From the NCBI GenBank assembly GCA_905234555.1, contig CAJOHO010000006.1, forward strand, positions 1 through 59,320: a stretch of DNA of 59,320 nucleotides. The letters are read 5' to 3'. Origin of the DNA: an uncultured Bacteroidaceae bacterium (GTDB taxonomy: Bacteria > Bacteroidota > Bacteroidia > Bacteroidales > Bacteroidaceae). Position numbers and translations under genes: made by a program. Positions 16,079 to 24,000 of this stretch are shown piece by piece (within the stretch, counting starts at the first letter, position 1; every line of letters starts with the position of its first letter). The notes beneath the pieces are model-generated. The model saw only the letters and a list, made by a program, of their open reading frames with translations. It made no database searches and was not told the origin of the DNA.

Positions 16079-17232
16079 TGCACAGTATATCGCAACGGTT
16101 CCTGAGCATAGTTGAAGGATGGTTCTGCGTTCTCATCATCCTCACCTCCTGCTCCTCTCCCTCCCCCTCGGGGGAGCTGGAGGGGGGAATTGAGGGTGAC
16201 ACCCTTCAGTTGAAATACGCCGACCACCTCACCATCGTCCGTTGTGAGGACTACATCAGCGTTCAGTTGGCAGACCCTTGGAACGAAGGGAATGTGCTGC
16301 ATACCTATCTGCTTGTTCCAAAAAAGAAGGAACTACCTGACTGTTTGCCCGAAGGAACTGTAGTACGTACACCGCTACGTCGGGCTGTGGTAAGCACAAG
16401 CGTGCATTGCGGACTCATCAACTCCTTCGGGGCTTCTGCATCCATCGCAGGAGTTTGCGACCGTCAGTACATCCATCTGCCTTTTGTCGATAAAGGAATC
16501 AAGGAAGGACGGATTGCCGACTGTGGCAGCGCCCTTTCTCCAGCCCTCGAGCACATCGTTGAGACCGATCCTGACGCCATCTTCCTTTCGCCTTTTCAGA
16601 ACAGCGGAGGTTACGGGCGTTTAGAGAAGCTCAACATCCCCATTATTGAGACAGCTGACTACATGGAGACTTCGCCACTCGGACGAGCCGAATGGATGCG
16701 GTTCTACGGACTGCTCTTCGGACAGGAACAGGAGGCCGACAGCATTTTCCGTTCTGTGGAAAAAGAATATCAACGGTTGTGCCGTTTAGCCCAAACAGCC
16801 ACCAGTCACCCCACCGTACTCATGGACAAGCAGACGGGCAGCGTGTGGTATGTGCCTGGAGGAAACAGCACCATCGGTCACCTCATTGTCGATGCCAACA
16901 CCGTCTATCCTTGGGCAGACGATACGCACAGCGGTAGCCTTGAACTCCCCTTCGAGGGTGTCTTGGGCAAAGCCGCAGAAGCTGACATCTGGTTCTTCCG
17001 TTATAACGCACCCAAGCCCATCACCAAAGAGCAGTTGCTTTCCGAGCATCGTGGCTACGACCAGTTCCGTGCCTACCAGTCTGGACAGGTTTACGGATGC
17101 AACACCGCAACCAGCGCTTTCTACGAAGAAACACCCTTTGCCCCACAACGCCTCTTGCTCGATTTCATCACCATCGCCCATCCAGAACTCCAGTTGGGCA
17201 CTCCCCGCTATTTCCATCCCATCAAAGAATAA
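16078..17232 (+). CDS. btuF: Corrinoid ABC transporter substrate-binding lipoprotein BtuF
   Basis: 384 residues. The hydrophobic leader ends at the lipobox LTSC (C25). The mature protein is a two-lobed periplasmic binding protein of the BtuF/FepB class: RAVVSTSVHCGLINSFGASASIAGVCD in the first lobe, EHIVETDPDAIFLSPFQ before the linking helix, and VWYVPGGNSTIGHLIVDANT in the second. It delivers corrinoid from the periplasm to BtuC. The residues SPSPSGELEGGIEG directly after the lipobox are encoded by a copy of the C5/G5 palindrome, an insertion tolerated in the flexible tether. The ATG overlaps the btuG stop. Confidence 0.92.
   Translation: MHSISQRFLSIVEGWFCVLIILTSCSSPSPSGELEGGIEGDTLQLKYADHLTIVRCEDYISVQLADPWNEGNVLHTYLLVPKKKELPDCLPEGTVVRTPLRRAVVSTSVHCGLINSFGASASIAGVCDRQYIHLPFVDKGIKEGRIADCGSALSPALEHIVETDPDAIFLSPFQNSGGYGRLEKLNIPIIETADYMETSPLGRAEWMRFYGLLFGQEQEADSIFRSVEKEYQRLCRLAQTATSHPTVLMDKQTGSVWYVPGGNSTIGHLIVDANTVYPWADDTHSGSLELPFEGVLGKAAEADIWFFRYNAPKPITKEQLLSEHRGYDQFRAYQSGQVYGCNTATSAFYEETPFAPQRLLLDFITIAHPELQLGTPRYFHPIKE
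16154..16188. repeat. C5/G5 palindrome inserted in btuF
   Basis: TCTCCCTCCCCCTCGGGGGA followed by GCTGGAGGGGG. It is the inverted form of the element at 7127 and nearly the same as 51459-51489. It keeps the reading frame and lies just after the lipid-modified cysteine codon. Confidence 0.75.
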
Positions 17233-17247
17233 CCCCGTTACTCTTTC

Positions 17248-18303
17248 ATGCATTCTTCACTCTTCACTCTTCACTCTTCACTCTTTCACGGCATCAGCCG
17301 TGGGTCTATCATCACCATCCTGCTCGTCGCTACTTTGTTAGCGCTCTTTGCTGCCAACCTGCTCGTAGGTAGCATTCATATCCCCATTGCCGACGTGTGG
17401 AACATTCTTTGGGGGCATTCCTCCGACCACGCCACTTGGAACTTCGTCGTGCGCGAGCTACGTCTTCCTGCTGCTCTCACAGCCCTCCTTAGCGGAGCCA
17501 GTCTGGCGGTGAGCGGGCTCATGCTCCAGACCGTCTTCCGTAATCCACTGGCAGGTCCAGGTCTGTTTGGAATTAACAGCGGAGCGTCCCTCGGAGTTGC
17601 CGTCGTCATGCTCGTGATGGGAGGAAGCGTAGGGATAGGTAGCGTCAACCTCACAGGCTTCCTCGCCATTTTCTTCGCAGCCTTTCTGGGTGCCATGCTT
17701 GTGTTGCTCATCATTTTGGCAGCTGCCAGCGTCGTGCGCAATCATGTCATGCTGCTCATCGTCGGCATCATGGTGGGTTATCTCGCTTCCTCCGCCATCT
17801 CCCTCTTCAATTTCTTTGCCACCGAAGAAGGTGTTCAATCCTATATGGTGTGGGGACTGGGCAATTTCGGAGGCGTTAGCAGTGAGCAGCTGCCACTTCT
17901 GCTCAGCGTCAACGGCATAGGACTTGCTATCAGCCTGCTCTTCGTCAAGCCGCTTAATGCCCTCCTCCTGGGAGATCAATACGCTGAGAATCTTGGATTT
18001 AAGGTCATTCGCCTGCGCAACGCCTTACTGCTTGTCACAGGCATCCTCACAGCCATCACTACCGCTTTCTGCGGTCCAGTCGCTTTCATCGGACTTATCG
18101 TTCCCCACATCACACGTCTGCTCCTCGGCACAGACAACCACCGCCCCGTTCTCCCACTCACCATGCTGACAGGCAGTTGCATCGCCCTTCTCTGCAACTT
18201 CATCTGTTCCCTTCCTGCCGACAAAGCCATTCCTCTCAACGCCATCACTCCCCTCATAGGCGCACCCATCATTGTCTATGTCATTGCCCGCCATCGTGAA
18301 TGA
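17248..18303 (+). CDS. btuC: Corrinoid ABC transporter permease BtuC (FecCD family)
   Basis: 351 residues with about ten membrane helices. FecCD features: ELRLPAALTALLSGASLAVSGLMLQTVFRNPLAGPGLFGINSGASLG near the start of the core, the central LWGLGNF-like MVWGLGNFGGV, and the cytoplasmic coupling and closing segments CGPVAFIGLIVPHITRLLLG. It moves cobalamin across the inner membrane. The first 20 residues (MHSSLFTLHSSLF...) are encoded by a TTCACTC tandem repeat, which also supplies the only ATG in reach. It starts 15 bp after btuF. No btuD ATPase gene follows: the next gene is convergent, so the ATPase must be encoded elsewhere or shared. Confidence 0.93.
   Translation: MHSSLFTLHSSLFHGISRGSIITILLVATLLALFAANLLVGSIHIPIADVWNILWGHSSDHATWNFVVRELRLPAALTALLSGASLAVSGLMLQTVFRNPLAGPGLFGINSGASLGVAVVMLVMGGSVGIGSVNLTGFLAIFFAAFLGAMLVLLIILAAASVVRNHVMLLIVGIMVGYLASSAISLFNFFATEEGVQSYMVWGLGNFGGVSSEQLPLLLSVNGIGLAISLLFVKPLNALLLGDQYAENLGFKVIRLRNALLLVTGILTAITTAFCGPVAFIGLIVPHITRLLLGTDNHRPVLPLTMLTGSCIALLCNFICSLPADKAIPLNAITPLIGAPIIVYVIARHRE
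17249..17284. repeat. TTCACTC-type tandem repeat at the btuC start
   Basis: Four near-perfect copies of a 10-bp unit (TTCACTC plus TTC). The inverted form GTGAAGAGTGAAGA occurs at 7157-7187 and 56155-56173. Confidence 0.75.
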
Positions 18304-18339
18304 CTCTTGCCATTAGCAGTCAAGAGTTACGTCACTTTG

Positions 18340-18406
18340 TTCCGTGACTTTTATCGCGACTTGGCAAAGCTCATGCAAGCATGGCTCTGCTCTCGCTGCT
18401 CCAAAA
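18340..18406 (-). repeat. Dispersed repeat of about 58 bp (copy 1 of 2)
   Basis: On the minus strand this reads TTTTGGAGCAGCGAGAGCAG then AGCCATGCTTGCATGAGCTT and TGCCAAGTCGCGA. It matches 27122-27177 with about five changes. It lies between the convergent btuC and LytTR regulator genes and contains the palindromic core GCTTGCATGAGC. Confidence 0.8.
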
Positions 18407-18407
18407 G

Positions 18408-20819
18408 TTACAACAATTGGGCAAGACGCTTGAAAGCAGGAGCAAGCAGGGATGTTTCAACTTCCTCCCCTTGAGGAGAACGGAAAACACAACGTCGCTG
18501 CTTAGGCTGTAGTTCGCAAATGTAATGGATGTTAACCAACGTACTGCGGTCAGCACGCACGAATGAATCTTGATTCAATTGTTTGGCAAGCGCTCCAAGT
18601 CCTACGAGAACCGTATATTTATCGTAGAAAGTGACCAACTGCGAATAGTTCCCGTCTCCTTTCAGATAGACGATGTCCGAACTGTTGACCACAATGACTC
18701 CGCTGGCTGTGCGGAACGTGAGTCGCTCCTCTTCTTCTTTTTCCGTCATCTTCACGATGTCTTGAGCCAGTTCGTTCGTGTTGGCTTCGATGGCTTTTTG
18801 TCGGATAGCCTCAATGCGACGTTCTTTTTGCAAATTTTCCTGTCGCAGACGAATCATGCGTTGACGGAGGCGCAGTTTCTCATACCAGCGTGTGATAGCC
18901 CAGACAGCTAAGGCTATCAGCAGAATGAAGATAAACCACACCCACCAATGCTGCCACCAACTCACAGGATCCCTTACATAAGTATCTTCTTCGTTGAAAG
19001 CTAACAATTGGGCTGGTAGAAATGACGTTACTTGCTCTAATCCAGCCAACCATACGTTTCCGTCTGGGTCTTCAGCCATCGTTGCCATCTGTGGTTCCAA
19101 GATGGTGAATCCGTTATACTGATTGAAGAAACGGATGTCGCTGAATTGGCAGTCTTTGCTCACACGACAAACAAACAAACCATCAAGTACGGCAATGGCG
19201 AGATAGCCTTGCGGGGAAACATGAATAGAACGTACCTCGTGGCTGCTCAGTTGGGGTATTTGGGGATTGAGTGGCTCTATAGCTCCTTTCCGAATCAAGA
19301 ACAAAGAATCGGCAGATGCAAAGAAGATATTTCCCCGTGGGTCTGCATCCATCGTGGTGATGATCAGTTGCTGAGGGTAATCAATGTGTGTTACCTTATT
19401 ATGTTTAGAGATGCTGAACAGTCCACAACTGCTGCCTACCCACACTACCCCATTGGCATCGGTTGCGGCACACCAAGGATGTAGAATTTCTGTGGTCAGC
19501 GTATCAGCTTGTGCTGAAATGGGATGATAAGAGAGGATTGTTTGGCGACTCCCCACGATAAGCCGTTCTCCTCCGTCCGCCACAAACATATAACGGTCCT
19601 GAGGTAGTCCCAAGTGATGCAGGCTGTCACCTTCCACGACTTCCACATCACCGTTTCCCACAAGATAGACTTTGCCTCCTACGGTGGTTGCGCTGGGTGC
19701 ATAAAAATCATCGGGATTGTCGCTAATGAGACGGGGCTGCGAGGTAGGATGCTTTACCAGCACCTTGCCGTCGAGCGTTCCCATGATGACGTTTCCTGCA
19801 GAATCTGTGGCGATAGCACGTACAATATCGTTCTCGTCCTGAAGTTTGTAGTTTGTGAAGCTGCGGTTGAAGAAACAATAGACACCCTGATAGGTTGCAG
19901 CCCATAGCCGACCCCAACAATCTACCATCAAATCACGGATGAGATTGATACCCGTCACAATCTGTTGGATGTTTTTTCCATCATACAGATAGATGGAATG
20001 TTCGTCGGCTATGACGATTCCACCTGTGTTCAGAGCCTGAACTGTCAGTCCGAAAGAGGTTTCCGTCCAACTGGCTTCAGCTATTATATTCCAATTCTTT
20101 CCCTTGATTGTGTAAATACCATCGGCTGCAAAAGCTAAAAGGACTTCTTCCTTCCTTCCCTGTGAAGAGAGATGGGTGCGTAGCAGGGTGAATACATCAT
20201 CCTTCTCGGATAGTTTGGTTGCTTTTTTCTGGTTTGCAGACATCTGGAAGACACCATTGATGGTAGGAATGAAAACAGTTGTGTCTTTATCGAGAAAAAG
20301 CTTTCGGTCTGGCGTCATCTGGTCGAGGTGTCGGTCTGTCAACAGGGTGTCGAATCCGTGTTCAGTCAGTTTGCAGAGACGGCGGTTCTGTTCGTCATCG
20401 TCTTCGAGCAGGACATAACCGTTGGGCAGAGCCATTGCATTGAGGTTGTTGAGCAGGTATTGCCGACGGGAATCTACTTGGTGCTGCTCTACTTCTTTGC
20501 CTTGCACTTTCCATAGTCTGCGGAAGTTGAGCGCCCAGACTTGAGCGTCGTCCGTATTGCAGAAACCAACGATATTCTCCCGTCGTCCTTTCAGATAAGG
20601 AGTAAAAGCCTTTCCGTCGAACCTTACAAATCCAGACAGCGTTCCTATATAAATATACCCACGAGCATCTTGCCACAGCCGTTCTGTCTGCATCTGAGGA
20701 AGTCCGTCCTGAGTTGTGTATTGACGACAAGCCAGCTGACTCGTCATCTGAGCATAATCCTTCGACGTACTGAGAAACCAAGTAAAGAGAAAGAGGATAA
20801 GGGAAAGGATATGTTTCAT
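18408..20819 (-). CDS. Membrane-bound beta-propeller sensor with LytTR DNA-binding domain
   Basis: 803 residues: signal peptide or signal anchor (1-23), a periplasmic part of about 590 residues made of two-component-regulator propeller repeats (for example QDGLPQMQTERLWQDARGYIYIGTLSG and several DxxGNVWLAG-type blades), a transmembrane helix (about 622-643, WWVWFIFILLIALAVWAI), a charged coiled coil (about 645-690), and a C-terminal LytTR domain (about 705-803) with VVNSSDIVYLKGDGNYS and SFVRADRSTLVNIHYI. No histidine kinase or receiver domain is present, so signal detection and DNA binding are in one membrane protein. The ligand and target genes are unknown. It is convergent to the btu operon and divergent from the 1576-residue protein gene. 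Confidence 0.9.
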   Translation of the reverse strand: MKHILSLILFLFTWFLSTSKDYAQMTSQLACRQYTTQDGLPQMQTERLWQDARGYIYIGTLSGFVRFDGKAFTPYLKGRRENIVGFCNTDDAQVWALNFRRLWKVQGKEVEQHQVDSRRQYLLNNLNAMALPNGYVLLEDDDEQNRRLCKLTEHGFDTLLTDRHLDQMTPDRKLFLDKDTTVFIPTINGVFQMSANQKKATKLSEKDDVFTLLRTHLSSQGRKEEVLLAFAADGIYTIKGKNWNIIAEASWTETSFGLTVQALNTGGIVIADEHSIYLYDGKNIQQIVTGINLIRDLMVDCWGRLWAATYQGVYCFFNRSFTNYKLQDENDIVRAIATDSAGNVIMGTLDGKVLVKHPTSQPRLISDNPDDFYAPSATTVGGKVYLVGNGDVEVVEGDSLHHLGLPQDRYMFVADGGERLIVGSRQTILSYHPISAQADTLTTEILHPWCAATDANGVVWVGSSCGLFSISKHNKVTHIDYPQQLIITTMDADPRGNIFFASADSLFLIRKGAIEPLNPQIPQLSSHEVRSIHVSPQGYLAIAVLDGLFVCRVSKDCQFSDIRFFNQYNGFTILEPQMATMAEDPDGNVWLAGLEQVTSFLPAQLLAFNEEDTYVRDPVSWWQHWWVWFIFILLIALAVWAITRWYEKLRLRQRMIRLRQENLQKERRIEAIRQKAIEANTNELAQDIVKMTEKEEEERLTFRTASGVIVVNSSDIVYLKGDGNYSQLVTFYDKYTVLVGLGALAKQLNQDSFVRADRSTLVNIHYICELQPKQRRCVFRSPQGEEVETSLLAPAFKRLAQLL

Positions 20820-20862
20820 TTTTGTTTTCTATGGTGTAATTTCTGTTTTTGTTTTTATGGTG

Positions 20863-20894
20863 CAAATATAGCACAAAATATGTAAACCTGCAAA
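20863..20894 (-). promoter_or_regulatory. Promoter of the LytTR regulator gene
   Basis: On the minus strand TTTG (20891-20894) is followed after 20 bp by TATATTTG (20863-20870), a full match to the Bacteroidetes -33/-7 pattern, 43 bp before the start. Confidence 0.75.
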
Positions 20895-20971
20895 AATGCG
20901 GACATTTTTCTTTTTACGCATTGCGAGTTCGTCATTCTCAGGGGGCAGTTCGTCAAAAAGTGGCATTTTTC

Positions 20972-21004
20972 TTTGGTTTTTCTCGCTTCTTTTTCCTAAA
21001 TTTG
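20972..21004 (+). promoter_or_regulatory. Promoter of the 1576-residue surface protein gene
   Basis: TTTG (20972-20975), 21-bp spacer, TAAATTTG (20997-21004). The start codon follows at 21039. It is divergent from the LytTR gene promoter, with about 75 bp between the two -33 boxes available for a shared operator. Confidence 0.8.
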
Positions 21005-21038
21005 CGAAAATTACTAATTCCTAAAAATATCAACTACT

Positions 21039-24000
21039 ATGAACAAAAAGATTTTACTTATGATTTTGGGGCTGTTGCTATTCCCGATGGGGATGATGGC
21101 ACAGTGGGAAAGCGGCACGAGCAAGACTGGCTCAGTGTCGAGCAAAGTGAATGATGTGTGGTTTACCATCACGTTGCCTGAAGACGGTCAGGTGGATCTC
21201 ACACTGGAACCTTTGGGCAACATCTCTCGTGAGAACATAACGATTTTCGCAGTGGTGGATGGTGAGAACGTACGACGGGATTTTGCATGGGTGGATGGTC
21301 CGAACCGCACGCTGACCTGTCCAAACCTAAAGCCAGGCACTTACAAGGTTTTGGTGAACGCCAGTCCAAAGAACAGCAAGGCGAGCGGTACTTTCCGTCT
21401 GCACTACACGTTCACAGCTCCGTATTACAAGACCGACCCGACGCCCAATATCACTTGGGACGATTGTCCTATGTTGCAGGACGGTGTGACGCTGGATGGT
21501 CATCTGGGCTATGCCTATGCTCCTGCCGATGTGGACGATGTGGATTGGTTTAAGATTGAGGTGCCGAAGGACGGTAAGCTGACGTTCGAGCTATGGAGTG
21601 CTCCTACGCTCACGCTGGGCTATGCTGAACTCCATTCGCTCAATGCTGAGGGCACCGAAGCTCAGCGCCGCAACAGCATGTGGCTGGATCATCCCGACTC
21701 TACGCTGGTGTTTGAGATTCCCGATGTGTCGGCAGGCACCTATTATTTCTACCTGCCTCGCCGTTACGGTTATGGCATCTACCACCTCACGCCACGCTTC
21801 ACGCCTGTGGTGGTGGACAGCGAACCGGAGTTGAACGACACGTGGCAGACAGCTACTTTGCTCAGTGACTGTCAGCCTCAGAATGCTCATCTGGGTTATT
21901 ATTACAATCAGAGCGTTTATAAGGACAATGTCGATTGGTTTAAGATTGTGGTGCCAGAGGACGGAAAACTCACGTTCGAGACGCGCAGTTCTCGTACGTT
22001 GACGCTGGGCTATGCTGAACTCTGTGCGCTGAAGCCAGGCGAAGCTGACGTGACACGTCGCAACAGCCAGTGGCTGGATCATCCCGACTCCACGCTGGTG
22101 TTTGAGATTCCCGATGTGTCGGAAGGTACTTACTACCTCTACATGCCGCACCGTTACGGCTACGGTCATTACTATCTGACCTATTACTTCACTGGTCACA
22201 AGGATGCTGCCGATCCCGAACCTAACGATGCTTGGGATATAGCTACGGAGCTGAAATCGGGTCCTGCCGTGACAGGTCAATTGGGTTATGACTACAAGGA
22301 CACAAAGGATGTTCAGGACTGGTATAAGCTGAACGTGCCTGAGGAGGGAGCCATCAACCTGACGATCTGGAGTGAGACGACGTTGACCATCGGTTATGCA
22401 GAGATCCAGACACGGAAGGCTGACGGTGACGGCATGACCCGTCGCATGAGTCAGTGGCTCGACCATCCTGGCGATACGCTCACGATGACGCTGTCGAACT
22501 GTGCGGCAGGTGACTATTATCTCTATCTGCCTCATCGTTATGGCTATGGCACTTATTATCTGCGCTATAACTTCACTCCGTGTGGCAAACAGAACGATGC
22601 AGAACCGAATGACGAGCTTGAAAAAGCTGGAGAGTTTGTGCAGGGCACTGTCATGGAAGCACGTCTGGGTTACGACTACAGCAACTCGAACGATGTGGCA
22701 GACTGGTTCAAGCTGGATGTGCCTGAGGAGGGAGCCATCAACCTGACGATTCAGTCGGAGAAGACGCTCACGCTGGGCTATGCGGAAATCCTTACGCTGA
22801 AGGCTGACGGTACGGGTACGACTCGCCGCATGAGCCAGTGGCTCGACTACCCCGACTCTGTCCTCGTGATGACGCTGCCGAACTGTGCTGCAGGTTCCTA
22901 TTACCTCTACATGCCTCACCGTTACGGTTATGGCGGCTACACGATGAGGTATGACTTCACTCCGTGTGCCATCGCCAACGACAAAGCCGGTAATGACAGT
23001 CTGGTGGTTGCCACACCGGTGGAGGCGGGTACGACGATTGAAGCACGTCTGGGTTACGACTACAGCAACTCAAACGATGCGGCAGACTGGTTCAAGCTGG
23101 ATGTGCCTGAGGAGGGAGCGATCAACCTGACGATCCAGTCGGAGAAGACGCTCACGCTGGGCTATGCGGAAATCCTTACGCTGAAGGCTGACGGTACGGG
23201 TACGACTCGCCGTATGAGCAAGTGGCTCGACTACCCCGACTCTGTCCTCGTGATGACGCTGCCGAACTGTGCTGCAGGCTCCTATTACCTCTACATGCCT
23301 CACCGTTACGGTTATGGCGGCTACACGGTGAAGTACGACTTTATTCCTTGTGCCTATGCCAACGATGTGGCTGGCAACGACGACAAGGATAAGGCTACTC
23401 CTATGGAGAACGGTGGAACGACGCAGGGGCGTCTGGGGTATGACTACAGCAACTCGAACGACGGGAAAGACTGGTTTGAGATGACGACGGAGGCTGACGG
23501 CAGCCTGTTGTTCACGATCCAGTCGGAGAAGACGCTGAAGCTGGGCTATGCTGAGATATTGGTGGAGAACACGAGTGGCGACGGCACCAGTCGTCGCACA
23601 GGCAAATGGCTCGACCACCCAGGTGACACGCTGACGTTTGCCCTTGACAACTGCGCGGCTGGCACTTACTACCTCTACATGCCTCACTATTCCGGCTACG
23701 GAGGTTATACGGTGAAGTCGGACTTCACGAAGAACCCTTATTTCCGTGAGAAGCTGGTGAACAGGGACTTTGCTTCGCGCATCGAGCTGGAGCAGGGCAA
23801 GAGTATCTATGGTACGCTGGGTTATGAGTACAATGCCGGTGCACAGTCGGAGGCTTGGTTTGACTTAGGACTGATGCACGGCACTCAGATTGACGTGAAT
23901 GTGGAAGTGGAACAAAGTCACTCTCTCAGCATCGGTGTTGCCGCCTTATATATTTATAAAGGTGACAATCCCGATGACGGCAAACCGATTCTGCAAAAGG

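Noticed and set aside
21591..22919. Leftward open frame of 442 codons opposite the giant repeat protein
   Set aside because: It is a shadow of the repeats: it repeats with the same 384-bp period, has no promoter, and the plus strand has signal peptide, domains and tail.
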